From Roseovarius salincola (lineage in GTDB: Bacteria > Pseudomonadota > Alphaproteobacteria > Rhodobacterales > Rhodobacteraceae): a DNA stretch of 64,000 nt. Every line of letters starts with the position of its first letter. The first letter of the stretch is position 1. The position numbers were made by a program, and so were the translations under genes. This document shows, piece after piece, positions 1 through 9,352 of the stretch. A model generated the notes under the pieces. The model was not told the origin of the DNA. It was given only the letters and a program-made list of their open reading frames with translations, and made no database searches. The DNA lies in assembly GCF_026891095.1 (NCBI RefSeq), contig NZ_JAPTNL010000004.1, forward strand, positions 124,001 to 188,000. Direction: 5' to 3'.

Positions 1-191
1 CTGCCAACCGCGACGGCGGCGAGGCCCCCGGCGCCGAAGCTCGCGGCCATCAACGTGTCGGTCACGCTCATGGCCATATTGACAAGCGCAACGAGTGTCA
101 TTGGCGCCGCAAGGCGGAGAAATGCGCCCGTTTCGGCACGCAAGGGAGAAGCCGGGCGCAGATGCGCGCCCGGTAAGGTTGTTTCGGTCAT
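1..191 (-). CDS. MATE family efflux transporter, N-terminal fragment
   Basis: The gene enters from the left edge and reads leftward from an ATG at 189-191, so only about the first 63 residues are visible. After a polar start they show a hydrophobic stretch that matches the first helix of NorM-like multidrug/Na+ antiporters (LAAPMTLVALVNMAMSV, then DTLMAASFGAGGLAAVAVG). The alternation of small residues and the D-T-L-M motif after helix 1 is typical of the MATE family. A purine-rich stretch (GAAAGAAAG) lies just upstream. Function is inferred from the N-terminus alone. A second, complete MATE gene lies at 49379-50764. Confidence 0.72.
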   Translation of the reverse strand, partial: MTETTLPGAHLRPASPLRAETGAFLRLAAPMTLVALVNMAMSVTDTLMAASFGAGGLAAVAVG

Positions 192-228
192 CGGTCTTTC
201 TTTCGGCTAAGACGGTCCGCGCGGCCTC

Positions 229-1305
229 TCAGGCCCGGGCAACGAACCAGACGTTCAACGGATCATGCGGCAGGACGTGTCGCTCGACAGTGGCGAAGCC
301 CGCATCGGACAGCATCGCTTCGGCCGTTTCCCAACCCCACATGGTCCCAAGACCTTCGCCGCCCTGCCCGATCGAGACCGGTGTGCAATGCGTCAACGAA
401 ATCGCGTAGAGAAGCGAAGCCATGGGGAAATCGAGATTGTTCTCAAGTCTCGAAGACCCGCCAATATCCTGTACCAGATAGGTTCCGCCCGGCTTCAGCG
501 AAGCCCTGAGGCCGTGGATCAAACCTTCAGGGTCCTTCTGATCGTGAATCGCGTCAAAAGAGGTGATGAAGTCAAACCGTTCCTGCTCGGCGAACCCGGT
601 CAGATCTTTGGCCTCAAAGTTCACATTCCCGAGGCCGAGCCGCCGCGCGGCTGCCCGGGCCCAACCGATAGCATCACCGCAAAGATCGTACCCTGTGAAG
701 CTGCTGTTTGGATAGCGCTTTGCCATCTCGATGAGTGCGCCGCCCCGGCCACAACCGGCATCAAGGACCTCGATCCCATCGGCAAGCCTGTCCTCTATGC
801 CTCCCGCCAGCGGCAGAACATGGTCAAATAGCGCCTCCGCTACGGTTTGCGCGCTGTCTTCGGCCATGATCTGGTGAAAGCAGGGATAGTCAACATAATC
901 TGTCCCCTCTCCCGTTTCGAAACAGGCGATGGTCCGGTCCTGCACCCCGCCCATAAGCGCTACATGCTGGGCATAGACCGCGAGGTTGCCAAGCGGCGCG
1001 CCGCGCGTGAGGCAGGCGGCACGATCGGCCGGAAGATGGTAGCACGATGTCTCGGGGTCGTAGTCCACGACCCTGCCCGTCACCATGACGGCAAGCCACT
1101 CACGGACATAGCGTTCCGCCAGACCGGCCGCGGTGGCGATCTCGAGGCTTCCGGCCGGGGCCATATCCGCCATCGTGTCGAATAGACCTGTCCTGTGACC
1201 CAGCGACAGCGATACGGCGATCGCACCCTGGTCGATGATTCCCGCGATGGTCTCAGCGAAACGCTCGGCATTCGCGGCGGAGATGTTCTGACGTTCTGCG
1301 GTCAT
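229..1305 (-). CDS. class I SAM-dependent methyltransferase with N-terminal winged helix
   Basis: A 358-residue protein. Residues about 20-90 look like the winged-helix dimerisation region of small-molecule methyltransferases (SLEIATAAGLAERYVREWLAVM). The SAM-binding motif I, VLDAGCGRGG, is at about residues 180-189, and the acidic end of strand 2 follows (FTGYDL). A D-A-I-H-D segment fits motif II/post-II. The substrate cannot be told from sequence. It is transcribed away from the GlxA-type regulator that starts 108 bp away at 1414, so the regulator may control it (inference from the divergent arrangement). No Rossmann-core residue appears to be missing. Confidence 0.85.
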   Translation of the reverse strand: MTAERQNISAANAERFAETIAGIIDQGAIAVSLSLGHRTGLFDTMADMAPAGSLEIATAAGLAERYVREWLAVMVTGRVVDYDPETSCYHLPADRAACLTRGAPLGNLAVYAQHVALMGGVQDRTIACFETGEGTDYVDYPCFHQIMAEDSAQTVAEALFDHVLPLAGGIEDRLADGIEVLDAGCGRGGALIEMAKRYPNSSFTGYDLCGDAIGWARAAARRLGLGNVNFEAKDLTGFAEQERFDFITSFDAIHDQKDPEGLIHGLRASLKPGGTYLVQDIGGSSRLENNLDFPMASLLYAISLTHCTPVSIGQGGEGLGTMWGWETAEAMLSDAGFATVERHVLPHDPLNVWFVARA

Positions 1306-1413
1306 GTCGTTTGTTCCCGTTTTGCGGATGGATGCACTGGCGATAACCGTACAGGCGGCCCCTCGATAAGGGCGGGACTGGACAAGAACAGGCTGATCCT
1401 GCCATTCTTGGCT

Positions 1414-2442
1414 ATGAACATTGAAAAAATGACTGCCGGCCCAAGGATTGCCCTCCTCGCGCTCCCCGAAAGCACGCCGGCAGCCATCTATGGTCTCTAC
1501 GAGGTCTTCCTGTCAGCCGGCCGGACCTGGGAACAGCTGACCGGCGAACCCTCGGACGTGCCCTTGATGACACCGCGCATCGTCACCGCAGATGGCGCAC
1601 CGGTCGAGACAACCTACGGTCTTGCGATCACGCCGCACGAGGCGATGGGAGAGGCCGACATCGTGATCGTGACGGACCTCGTGCTTGACCTCGACAAGCC
1701 GTTCGCGGGCCTCTGGAGCCGCCAGATCGAATGGCTGCGCGAGAAATACGCAACCGGCGCCACGGTCTGTTCGGTCTGCACCGGGACCGCCGTTCTGGCC
1801 GAGGCGGGGCTTCTCGATGGTCTCGAGGCGACAACGCATTGGTCACTCGCGGACCTGCTGCGGCATAACTACCCTGAGGTGCGGCTCGCGGCGCAGAAGA
1901 TCCTCGTCCCCGCCGGTCCCGAGCACCGCATCATCACCGGAGGCGGCGCGACCGCTTGGGAAGAACTCGCCCTTTATCTTGTCGCAAGATTCTGCAGCCC
2001 GGACGAGGCCGTGCGTATCGCAAAGATCTTTCTGTTCGGCGACCATTCGGAGGGCCAGTTGCCATTTGCCGGTGTCCGACGTCCCCGCCGGCACGATGAC
2101 GCCGTGATCTCGGAGATCCAGGGTTGGATCGCCGACAACTATCACCGCGCCAATCCCGTGGCCGCGATGGTGGAACAGTCGGGCCTCACCGAGCGCACCT
2201 TTATGCGCCGCTTCCGTGCGGCGACGGGCTCCACCCCGATGGAATATGTGCAGACCATGCGGATCGAAGAGGCGAAGCATCTGCTGGAGACGAGCGAGGC
2301 GGCCATCGATCAGGTGGCGATAGAGGTCGGGTACGAGGATTCCAATTTCTTCCGTCGCCTGTTCAAGCGACGCGTCGGCGTAACGCCTGCTCGCTATAGG
2401 CAACGCTTCTCTAAGCTGCGTCTGCTCGGAGGCAGGGCCTGA
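1414..2442 (+). CDS. GlxA family transcriptional regulator (DJ-1/PfpI + AraC HTH)
   Basis: A protein of 342 residues with a DJ-1/PfpI-like amidotransferase fold at the N-terminus (IALLALPESTPAAIYGLYEVF; nucleophile-elbow-like VCTGTAVLAEAGLLDG) and a C-terminal AraC-type double helix-turn-helix (VAAMVEQSGLTERTFMRRF, then VAIEVGYEDSNFFRRLFKRR). This is the GlxA architecture, usually an activator of nearby catabolic genes. The reading frame is open back to 1195, but that part is antisense to the methyltransferase; the family-like sequence begins at the ATG at 1414 (1429 is an alternative). It is divergent from the methyltransferase at 229-1305. Confidence 0.88.
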   Translation: MNIEKMTAGPRIALLALPESTPAAIYGLYEVFLSAGRTWEQLTGEPSDVPLMTPRIVTADGAPVETTYGLAITPHEAMGEADIVIVTDLVLDLDKPFAGLWSRQIEWLREKYATGATVCSVCTGTAVLAEAGLLDGLEATTHWSLADLLRHNYPEVRLAAQKILVPAGPEHRIITGGGATAWEELALYLVARFCSPDEAVRIAKIFLFGDHSEGQLPFAGVRRPRRHDDAVISEIQGWIADNYHRANPVAAMVEQSGLTERTFMRRFRAATGSTPMEYVQTMRIEEAKHLLETSEAAIDQVAIEVGYEDSNFFRRLFKRRVGVTPARYRQRFSKLRLLGGRA

Positions 2443-2784
2443 GATCAAATTCAATGGCGCAGACGCAGTGCTTAGGCGCGACCGCGTGCCCAAAGGTGCG
2501 CGCTCATTGTGATGGTGCGGACCCCTGGATTCTGGGGCAGGGAGATGAGAGGAGACGCTGCTGACGGGCGCGGCGAATTCACACTTTCCGCTCTGTAAAC
2601 ATTTCTAAAATGGTCCCAGTGGAACACCATGTCAGGTGTTTGGGGTGAAAATGGCATGTGGATAAAAGTGAGGATTGACCGGGTGCGAGATTGCGTAGGT
2701 GCATAAGAAGATTGTTTTTTATGCTTTACAGATCTCCCGTCGGAGGCGTCCCCCAGTCGCCACGGGCACCGGCGGGGCGCGGGG
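2443..2784. other. gene-free interval, unresolved, possible decayed element
   Basis: This 342-bp gap between the convergent GlxA-type gene and the DUF3179 gene holds no open reading frame I would call. It is more AT-rich than the flanks (for example an A/T-rich run around 2708-2722). The minus strand can be translated across it without a stop and on into the DUF3179 gene, but the product has no recognisable family. I see no clear terminator. It may be the remnant of a lost mobile element, but nothing in it proves that. Confidence 0.35.
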
Positions 2785-3774
2785 TCACTGGCCCAGCATC
2801 CAGCGCCCATCGGGCCAGAAGGCATGAAAGGCGAAGGCGAAAAGCAGATCATGCGGCAGGTCGCGCCCGCGCGCATCGCGCACCCGGATATTGCCCACGT
2901 CACGCCCCTCGGCGATCAAGGTGGAATCGAGCGCCGACGCCTGGCCGGCCTCCCAAGTGATCGACACCCCCGCCTCCTCGATTTCGCCGGCACGGCGCAC
3001 CCGCTCAAGCGGCCAGGCCCTGTCGCCCACACGCACCACGCGCGCCAGCGCCGGCACGCCATGCGGCGGAGGCGCGCCGTCATACAGAAAGGGCCGCACC
3101 GCGCTGTCATAGCCACCATAGGGATTTTGGCCATAGCGGCGCGCATGGTCCGGTTCGGCCATCACAAGCCCGTCGGGGTGGCGCGCGCGGAACTGTTCCC
3201 AGCTTTCCATCCACGAGGGCAGCTGGCGCAGCTCGGTCCCCGTCATGCGCCCCACGATGGCCTCGCCCAGCGCCTGTTGCCACCAGCTTTCGCTTTGGCG
3301 GTCGAACATGATCATGTCCGAGTTGCGCAGCTTACCCGAAACGCCGAACTCCAGCACCCCCTGCGCGCTGCGCCGGTCGAACACCATGGCCGAGTTGCAC
3401 AGCGGGCAGAAGGTGACCGCCACCGGCACCCCCGCCACGCTGTCATTGACGATCTCGTGCCAGGTCAGATAGCGCAACGGATAGGCGCGCGGGACGGCGT
3501 CCCCGATCTCGAGCGTGATCACCGGCTCGCGCGCGCCGATCCCGCTTTCCTCGCGCGCTGGGATGAATTCGGGGGCGCTCAATGCCGGGATGCCGTCTTT
3601 CGGCGGGCCGCCCGATATGATCTCATTCCAGCTTTCCACACTGGTGGTCGTGAAATCGGTGCGCGGCCACTCTCGTCGCCAGGTCGAGGGATCGGCGGCG
3701 GCCAACTGGCCACTCAAAGCGAGGAGGACTGTAGCAAGGAGCGAGAATCTGAACGGTCGGGGGAAAAGGGGCAT
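2785..3774 (-). CDS. DUF3179 domain-containing exported protein
   Basis: A 329-residue protein with a clear signal peptide (positively charged start, hydrophobic core FSLLATVLLALSG, cleavage near AAA-DP). The mature part carries the DUF3179 hallmarks: a YPLRYLTWHEIVND segment, VTFCPLCNSAMVFDR with a CxxC pair, SGKLRNSDMIMFDRQSESWWQQ, and a C-terminal AFHAFWP. The biochemical role of DUF3179 is not established; the CxxC pair and periplasmic location would fit a redox or metal role, but that is inference. It is the last gene of a leftward run with DUF4336 and two cyclophilins. Confidence 0.88.
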   Translation of the reverse strand: MPLFPRPFRFSLLATVLLALSGQLAAADPSTWRREWPRTDFTTTSVESWNEIISGGPPKDGIPALSAPEFIPAREESGIGAREPVITLEIGDAVPRAYPLRYLTWHEIVNDSVAGVPVAVTFCPLCNSAMVFDRRSAQGVLEFGVSGKLRNSDMIMFDRQSESWWQQALGEAIVGRMTGTELRQLPSWMESWEQFRARHPDGLVMAEPDHARRYGQNPYGGYDSAVRPFLYDGAPPPHGVPALARVVRVGDRAWPLERVRRAGEIEEAGVSITWEAGQASALDSTLIAEGRDVGNIRVRDARGRDLPHDLLFAFAFHAFWPDGRWMLGQ

Positions 3775-3864
3775 GGCACATCCTCCTGGCAGGTTGCCCG
3801 CATGATGCCCGCGCCGCGCCGTTCCGGCTAGAGGCGCGCACGCAGACGTGACGCACCGTGTGAA

Positions 3865-4662
3865 TCAGTGCGGGTCCTCTTTCCCTTTGCGCGCCTTCAT
3901 CTCGCCAAGCGCCTTGTCCCAGCGGCTGTGGTTCAGCACCTTGCGGAACGCGCGCTCCAGTTCGGCGACGCCGTTGTTTTCATACCAGCGGCCATGGGCG
4001 ATAATCACCCGCTCGGGCGCCCAGGCGATCATCCGCTCCACATCCGTGCCCAGTGCAGTGCGGTCGCGAAAGCTGCGCCGCATGTCGGGGGGCATGGTGC
4101 CGTCGGGATCGTCAAGCCCGGCGATCCAGACGATGGGGCGCATCCAGACCGGCAGCTTGGCGGTCTCGAAGGCCTCGATCAGGTCGGTCAGGATGAGGGT
4201 GCGGCTGGCGCGGTGAAAGAACACCGCCTCGCGGTGCAGCTTGCTGCCGCGCACGATCATCTGCTCGATCTGCCCGCACCACGGCTCTTCGGCGCAGTCC
4301 CATTGCAGCGCGTGATCGAGATGCAGCGCGAGACCCTTCTTCTCAGCCCGCGCGGCCACACCCGGCGCGCCCCAGGCCAACGCTGCGGGAAAAGCCGCCT
4401 GCCAGTCACCAAGATGCGCGTAATGCAGCCAGTTCGGGGCGATCAGGTGGCGCACCGGGCCGATCGCGTCAAGCTCGCGCCGCAGCCCGTCGGTCAGCCG
4501 GGTCGGCGAATGCACCCAGATATCGCCATTCTCCAGCCGCACGACGGTGGCGCGGGTGGAAAACGGCATCCCCATGAAGCGGATCGCCGGCCCGTCGATC
4601 AGCCATAGCCCGTCGGCCACGGGTTTGAGCGTGTCGAGCGGCTCGTATCCCGTGGCCTGCAT
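3865..4662 (-). CDS. DUF4336 domain-containing protein (metallo-beta-lactamase-like fold)
   Basis: A 265-residue soluble protein. The order VADGLWLIDGPAIRFMGMPFSTRATVVRL, then IWVHSPTRLTDGLRRELDAIGPVRHLIAPNWLHYAHLGDW, fits the DUF4336 family, which resembles metallo-beta-lactamase proteins but lacks the full HxHxDH zinc motif. The C-terminal RVIIAHGRWYENNGVAELERAF is also typical. No substrate is known. It lies 3 bp downstream of the exported cyclophilin gene and 90 bp upstream of the DUF3179 gene on the same strand, so co-transcription is likely. Confidence 0.85.
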   Translation of the reverse strand: MQATGYEPLDTLKPVADGLWLIDGPAIRFMGMPFSTRATVVRLENGDIWVHSPTRLTDGLRRELDAIGPVRHLIAPNWLHYAHLGDWQAAFPAALAWGAPGVAARAEKKGLALHLDHALQWDCAEEPWCGQIEQMIVRGSKLHREAVFFHRASRTLILTDLIEAFETAKLPVWMRPIVWIAGLDDPDGTMPPDMRRSFRDRTALGTDVERMIAWAPERVIIAHGRWYENNGVAELERAFRKVLNHSRWDKALGEMKARKGKEDPH

Positions 4663-4665
4663 GGC

Positions 4666-5214
4666 CTACTCGGTCACCGTGACCGACTGCATCACATCGG
4701 GCTGGCCGACAACCGAACCGTTGCGGCCCTTGCCGCGCTTGATCGCATCGACCACGTCCATCCCGTCCGTCACCTCGCCCACGACGGTATATTGCCCGTT
4801 GAGATGCGTCGCCGGGGCGAACATGATGAAGAACTGGCTGTTGGCGCTGTTCGGGTCCTGGCTGCGGGCCATGCCGATCACGCCGCGCTCGAAACCGATA
4901 TCCGAGAACTCGGCCGCAAGGTCGGGGCGGTCACTGCCGCCCATTCCCGCGCGGCGCATGTCGCCGCCCTCAAGCTTGCCGAATTCCACATCGCCCGTCT
5001 GCGCCATGAAACCCTCGATCACGCGGTGAAACACCACGCCATCATAGGCCCCCGCCTCGGCCAGCGCGGTGATCCGCTCCACATGCTGCGGTGCGACATC
5101 CTCGAAAAGGTCGATGGTGACGGTGCCATTGGCCTCGCCCGCCACGTCGATCTGCAAGCCGGTGGCCAGCGCCGGACCGGCCATCAGGCTGAAAAGAACG
5201 GCCAGTTTACGCAT
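4666..5214 (-). CDS. cyclophilin-type peptidyl-prolyl isomerase, exported
   Basis: A 182-residue cyclophilin with a short signal peptide ([17 protein letters not shown]), so it should fold proteins in the periplasm. The catalytic core is intact: the [14 protein letters not shown] motif with the active-site Arg, then [19 protein letters not shown] and [11 protein letters not shown]. Its first codons overlap the end of the cytoplasmic cyclophilin gene by 8 bp, which suggests translational coupling and a tandem duplication followed by acquisition of an export signal. The family catalyses cis-trans isomerisation of Xaa-Pro bonds. Confidence 0.93.
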   Translation of the reverse strand: MRKLAVLFSLMAGPALATGLQIDVAGEANGTVTIDLFEDVAPQHVERITALAEAGAYDGVVFHRVIEGFMAQTGDVEFGKLEGGDMRRAGMGGSDRPDLAAEFSDIGFERGVIGMARSQDPNSANSQFFIMFAPATHLNGQYTVVGEVTDGMDVVDAIKRGKGRNGSVVGQPDVMQSVTVTE

Positions 5215-5713
5215 CGCCCGCCACCTTCACGCTGATCATCCGGTCGGGATTCGCGGGCGGCTCGCCGCGCGTGATCGCGTCCACATGCTCCATGCCGGAA
5301 ATCACCCGCCCATAGACGGTGTATTGCCCGTTGAGGAAATGGTTGTCGCTGAAATTGATGAAGAACTGGCTGTTGGCGCTGTCCGGGCTCTGGCTGCGCG
5401 CCGCGCCGATGGTGCCGCGGTCATGCGGGATGCGGCTGAACTCGGCCTTGAGGTCCGGCAGATCGCTGCCCCCGGTGCCAGCCCGGCCAGGATTGTAATC
5501 CTTTTCCATGTTGGCATTGGCCACATCGCCGGTCTGGGCCATGAAGCCGTCGATCACACGGTGGAAGGCCACGTTGTCATACTGGCCGCTGCGCGCCAGT
5601 TCCTTCATCCGCTCGCAATGGCCCGGCGCGATGTCGGGCATCAGTTCGATGGTGACCGTGCCGTCCTTCAACGCGATCAGGACGGTGTTCTCGGGATCCT
5701 TGATTTCGGCCAT
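5207..5713 (-). CDS. cyclophilin-type peptidyl-prolyl isomerase, cytoplasmic
   Basis: A 168-residue cyclophilin without a signal peptide. It keeps the family motifs [33 protein letters not shown] and [11 protein letters not shown]. It is the first gene of the leftward run and begins 141 bp from the divergent pgk start. In the Rhodobacteraceae a pair of cyclophilin genes next to pgk is common (general knowledge). It is paralogous to the exported cyclophilin immediately downstream, with which it overlaps by 8 bp. Confidence 0.93.
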   Translation of the reverse strand: MAEIKDPENTVLIALKDGTVTIELMPDIAPGHCERMKELARSGQYDNVAFHRVIDGFMAQTGDVANANMEKDYNPGRAGTGGSDLPDLKAEFSRIPHDRGTIGAARSQSPDSANSQFFINFSDNHFLNGQYTVYGRVISGMEHVDAITRGEPPANPDRMISVKVAGDA

Positions 5714-5854
5714 CTGGCCCTCCTTGACTGCATGCTTTGCCCGTTACCTAAGACGCCAGACCGCAATTGCCAAGCGCAGAGCTTGACGCCCCGCGCCCGA
5801 CAGGCCATGAGAAGCGCGCGTTTTGATGAGGCGGCAGGAGCAGAACAGTTGGGT

Positions 5855-7039
5855 ATGAACTGGAAATCCATCGACGACATGGATCTTGACGGCAAGACGG
5901 TGCTGACCCGCGTCGACATCAATGTGCCCATCGAGAACGGCCGCGTCACCGACGCCACCCGCATCAACCGCATCGTGCCCACCATCGAGGCGATCCTGGC
6001 CGCGGGCGGCAAGCCCATGCTGATCGCCCATTTCGGCCGCCCCAAGGGCAAGGTGGTGGACGAAATGTCGCTGCGCCCGGTCGTGCCCGCGCTGGAAAAG
6101 GCGCTCGGGCGGCGCGTCACCTTCATCGAGACGCTCGATGGCGCCGAGAACCTCACCGACGAGGCCCGCGCCGCCGATGTGCTGCTGCTCGAGAATATCC
6201 GCTTTCACCCCGGCGAAGAGGCCAACGACCCGGATTTCGCCGCGCGCCTTGCGGGCCTCGGTGACATCTATTGCAACGATGCCTTTTCCGCCGCTCATCG
6301 CGCCCATGCCTCGACCGAGGCGCTGGCGCGCCACCTGCCCTGCTGCGCCGGACGCCTCATGCAGGCCGAACTCGAGGCGCTCGAGGCCGCGCTCGGCACG
6401 CCGCAACGCCCGGTGGTGGCGGTGGTGGGCGGCGCCAAGGTGTCGTCCAAGCTCGACCTGCTGGGCAACCTCGTGGAACGGGTCGACCAACTGGTGATCG
6501 GCGGCGGGATGGCCAATACCTTCCTGGCCGCGCAGGGCCTCGGCGTCGGCACATCGCTGTGCGAACACGACATGGCCGACACCGCGCGCCTGATCATGAC
6601 CAAGGCGGGCGCCGCGGGCTGCGAAATCCTGTTGCCCGCCGACGTGGTGGTCGCACGCGAATTCAAATCCGGCGCGGCGCATGAAACCGTGCCCGCCCAT
6701 GCCTGCCCCGAGGATGCGATGATCCTCGACGCCGGGCCGCAATCGGTGACCCGCATCACCACGGCCTTTGACGCCGCGCGCACGCTGATCTGGAACGGGC
6801 CGCTTGGCGCCTTCGAGATCGAACCGTTCGACGCCGCCACCAATGCCGCCGCCGCCCATGCCGCAGGACTCAGCCGCGCGGGCAAACTAGTTTCGGTGGC
6901 GGGCGGTGGCGACACGGTCGCGGCGCTCAACAAATCGGGCGCGGCGGCGGATTTCACCTATATCTCCACGGCTGGCGGTGCCTTCCTCGAATGGATGGAA
7001 GGCAAGGATCTGCCCGGCGTCGCAGCACTTCAGACCTGA
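5855..7039 (+). CDS. pgk: phosphoglycerate kinase
   Basis: A 394-residue phosphoglycerate kinase, the enzyme that interconverts 1,3-bisphosphoglycerate + ADP and 3-phosphoglycerate + ATP in glycolysis and the Calvin/gluconeogenic direction. The substrate loop [20 protein letters not shown], the HFGRPKG motif, the hinge [14 protein letters not shown], and the nucleotide-binding [10 protein letters not shown] and [12 protein letters not shown] are all present. The reading frame is open far upstream (to 5069, antisense to the cyclophilins), but the family begins at the ATG at 5855. An aldolase gene lies two genes downstream, so two central-carbon genes are close together. Confidence 0.97.
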   Translation: MNWKSIDDMDLDGKTVLTRVDINVPIENGRVTDATRINRIVPTIEAILAAGGKPMLIAHFGRPKGKVVDEMSLRPVVPALEKALGRRVTFIETLDGAENLTDEARAADVLLLENIRFHPGEEANDPDFAARLAGLGDIYCNDAFSAAHRAHASTEALARHLPCCAGRLMQAELEALEAALGTPQRPVVAVVGGAKVSSKLDLLGNLVERVDQLVIGGGMANTFLAAQGLGVGTSLCEHDMADTARLIMTKAGAAGCEILLPADVVVAREFKSGAAHETVPAHACPEDAMILDAGPQSVTRITTAFDAARTLIWNGPLGAFEIEPFDAATNAAAAHAAGLSRAGKLVSVAGGGDTVAALNKSGAAADFTYISTAGGAFLEWMEGKDLPGVAALQT

Positions 7040-7054
7040 CGCCGCCACGTTCAC

Positions 7055-7068
7055 GGGGGCCTGCCCCC
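7055..7068 (+). terminator. GC-rich hairpin after pgk
   Basis: GGGGGC and GCCCCC flank a 2-nt centre 15 bp after the pgk stop. There is no T-tract, so this is a weak candidate for a terminator or 3'-end stabilising stem. Confidence 0.4.
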
Positions 7069-7176
7069 CCGGCCAAAGACACTGCGGCACGCTCTTCGCA
7101 CCTGCTTCAAAAAGACAGCTTTGCGAAATCCCTCCGATCTTGTAACAGGTCGGCACAACATATGAGAAAGCAGGCA

Positions 7177-8205
7177 ATGCCCGATCAATCCGAAGCTGCC
7201 CGTCAGCTTGGCGAGGACCGTCCTGCACGGGAATGGATCAGAATCCTCGCGGAGTACCGTGAACCCGACCCAAAACGCAGTTCATTCGAACTTGCGGTCA
7301 CTCTCGGCCCGTTCCTGATCTTGTGGGCGCTTGCCTGGTGGTCCATGTCGCTCAGCTATTGGCTGACGCTCGCGCTCTCGCTGGTGAACGCGGGGTTCCT
7401 GCTGCGCCTCTTCGCGATCCAGCACGATTGCGGGCATGGCGCATTCTTCCAGAACCGGACCCTGAGCGACTGGCTCGGTCGCGTGATCGGGGTGCTGACA
7501 CTGACACCCTATGACGTGTGGCGGCGCTCCCATTCGATTCACCACAGCTCGGCGGGCAATCTCGGGCGGCGCGGCATGGGCGACATCCAGACCATCACCG
7601 TCGCGGAATATCGCGACCTGAAACCGCTCAACCGTTTGCTTTACAGGCTTTATCGCAACCCGGTTGTCCTGTTCTGCCTCGGGCCGGGCTATCTGTTCTT
7701 TGTCCAGAACCGGCTGCCGCTGGGGCTCATGGGCAATGCCAGATACTGGGTCAGCGCCATGTGCACGAATGCCGCGATATTCGCCTGGGTGGCGGCGGTT
7801 CTCTATTACGGTGGCCTCGTGCCCATCCTGTTGATTTTCCTGCCCTCGACACTGCTTGCGGCCACGGCCGGGGTCTGGCTCTTCTACGTGCAACACCAGT
7901 TCGAAACCACGCATTGGGACAACGAGGAGGACTGGCAATTGCATGACGCCGCGCTTCACGGCAGTTCGCACTACGTGCTGCCCCCCGTCCTGCAATGGGT
8001 GAGCGCCAATATCGGCGTCCACCATGTGCACCACCTTTACAGCCGCATCCCCTTCTATCGCCTGCCCGAGGTGCTGCGGGATCATGCCGAACTGGCCGAA
8101 AGCAATCGCATGACCATCCGGGAAAGCCTGCACAGCGTGCGGCTGCATCTCTGGGACGCCAAGTCGCGCCGCCTGGTCTCTTTCGCCGAGGCGAAGGGGC
8201 TTTGA
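7177..8205 (+). CDS. fatty acid desaturase, membrane-bound (delta-12/omega-6 type)
   Basis: A 342-residue integral membrane desaturase. The three histidine boxes that hold the di-iron centre are visible: HDCGH, RRSHSIHHSSAGN (HxxHH) and VHHVHHL. Between them lie two hydrophobic pairs that would span the membrane. The family introduces double bonds into acyl-lipid or acyl-CoA chains using O2 and reduced ferredoxin or cytochrome b5. The ATG at 7177 has the better-spaced purine-rich site (GAGAAAG); 7162 is an alternative start that adds five residues. The regiospecificity is not decidable from sequence alone. No electron donor gene is adjacent. Confidence 0.87.
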   Translation: MPDQSEAARQLGEDRPAREWIRILAEYREPDPKRSSFELAVTLGPFLILWALAWWSMSLSYWLTLALSLVNAGFLLRLFAIQHDCGHGAFFQNRTLSDWLGRVIGVLTLTPYDVWRRSHSIHHSSAGNLGRRGMGDIQTITVAEYRDLKPLNRLLYRLYRNPVVLFCLGPGYLFFVQNRLPLGLMGNARYWVSAMCTNAAIFAWVAAVLYYGGLVPILLIFLPSTLLAATAGVWLFYVQHQFETTHWDNEEDWQLHDAALHGSSHYVLPPVLQWVSANIGVHHVHHLYSRIPFYRLPEVLRDHAELAESNRMTIRESLHSVRLHLWDAKSRRLVSFAEAKGL

Positions 8206-8340
8206 AACCCGGCCCGCAGGCGTCGCGCCGTTAGCGCCACCACGATTGCATAAATCCGCCCCCTCGCCTAAGACGGCGCAGACCTTCGCGCGCGCAGGCG
8301 CGAGGCAGAAAACAACGTCCATGAACCGGGGAGTCAGATC

Positions 8341-9234
8341 ATGTCCAGGGAACGTCAGGCCGAGCAGGTCCGCAACGCAAACGGCTTTATCGCGGCGCTC
8401 GATCAGTCGGGCGGCTCGACCCCCAAGGCGCTGCGCCTCTATGGCATCGAAGAGGACCGCTACGGCTCGGATGCCGAAATGTTCGACCTCATTCACGCGA
8501 TGCGCTCGCGCATCGCCCGCGCCCCGGCCTTCAATGGCGATCACATCATCGGCGCGATCCTGTTCGAGATGACGATGGAGCGCGAGATCGACGGCAAACC
8601 CTCGCCCGACTACCTCTGGCAGGAGCGCGGCGTGGTGCCCTTTCTCAAGGTCGACAAGGGGCTGGCCGAGGAGGAAAACGGCGTCCAGCTGATGAAGCCG
8701 ATGCCCGATCTCGATGCGCTGCTGGAACGGGCGGTGAAGGCGGGAATCTTCGGCACCAAGATGCGCTCGGTCATCAACGCCGCCAATCCCGAAGGGATCA
8801 AGGCGGTCGTCGCCCAGCAGTTCGAGATCGGCCGCCAGATCCTTGGTCATGGCCTCGTGCCGATCATCGAACCCGAGGTGACGATCAGCATCGCCGACAA
8901 GGCCGAGGCCGAGGAAATCCTGCGCGACGCCATCGCCGCCGAACTCGATGCGCTGCCCGACGGCCAGCAGGTCATGCTCAAGCTGACCCTGCCCGAGACC
9001 GCGAATCTTTATGCGCCGCTCATCGCCCATCCGCGCGTGATGCGCGTCGTGGCGCTCTCGGGCGGCTATGCGCGCGACGAGGCCAATGCCCGGCTGGCCC
9101 GCAACAGCGGCATGATCGCCAGCTTCAGCCGCGCCCTGACCGAAGGGCTTTCGGACGCGCAATCGGACGACGCGTTCAACGCCACCATCGGCGAGTCGAT
9201 CCGCAGCATCTACGACGCATCCGTCGCGGGCTGA
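8341..9234 (+). CDS. class I fructose-bisphosphate aldolase
   Basis: A 297-residue Schiff-base aldolase. It starts with RNANGFIAALDQSGGSTPKAL, and has VPFLKVDKGLAEEENGVQLMKP, MRSVINAANPEGI, VPIIEPEV and VMLKLTLPE, which are motifs of the bacterial class I family. It cleaves fructose-1,6-bisphosphate to glyceraldehyde-3-phosphate and dihydroxyacetone phosphate. The start is preceded by a moderately spaced GGGGAG. With pgk at 5855-7039 it gives two glycolytic/gluconeogenic steps within 3.5 kb. Two stacked hairpins follow the stop codon. Confidence 0.93.
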   Translation: MSRERQAEQVRNANGFIAALDQSGGSTPKALRLYGIEEDRYGSDAEMFDLIHAMRSRIARAPAFNGDHIIGAILFEMTMEREIDGKPSPDYLWQERGVVPFLKVDKGLAEEENGVQLMKPMPDLDALLERAVKAGIFGTKMRSVINAANPEGIKAVVAQQFEIGRQILGHGLVPIIEPEVTISIADKAEAEEILRDAIAAELDALPDGQQVMLKLTLPETANLYAPLIAHPRVMRVVALSGGYARDEANARLARNSGMIASFSRALTEGLSDAQSDDAFNATIGESIRSIYDASVAG

Positions 9235-9249
9235 GGGCGGCGGTGCAAG

Positions 9250-9300
9250 GGGGGGCGCTGCCCCCCGTCCCGGACAGGTCCGGGACTCCCCCCGGGATAT
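9250..9300 (+). terminator. double hairpin after the aldolase gene, dispersed-repeat-like
   Basis: Two adjacent stems are visible: GGGGGGC/GCCCCCC with a 3-nt loop (9250-9266) and TCCCGGAC/GTCCGGGA with a 2-nt loop (9268-9285), followed by CCCCCGGGATATTT and a downstream AGAAGAAGG at 9310. This arrangement resembles a 3'-end element I know to be common in Rhodobacteraceae genomes. It probably ends aldolase transcription. Confidence 0.6.
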
Positions 9301-9352
9301 TTCGGAACAGAAGAAGGGCGCGGTCCGGGGCAGGGCCAGAGCGGCGCGATAT

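Noticed and set aside
2472..2903. 143-residue minus-strand frame across the gap into the DUF3179 gene
   Set aside because: Half of it overlaps DUF3179 in another frame and the rest has no recognisable motif. I considered an insertion-sequence remnant but could not support it.
5069..5854. Upstream extension of the pgk frame
   Set aside because: It is antisense to two cyclophilin genes; phosphoglycerate kinase homology starts at the ATG at 5855.
7282..9162. 626-residue minus-strand frame across desaturase and aldolase
   Set aside because: Both plus-strand genes are clear enzymes with complete motifs; the opposing frame has the composition of antisense translation.
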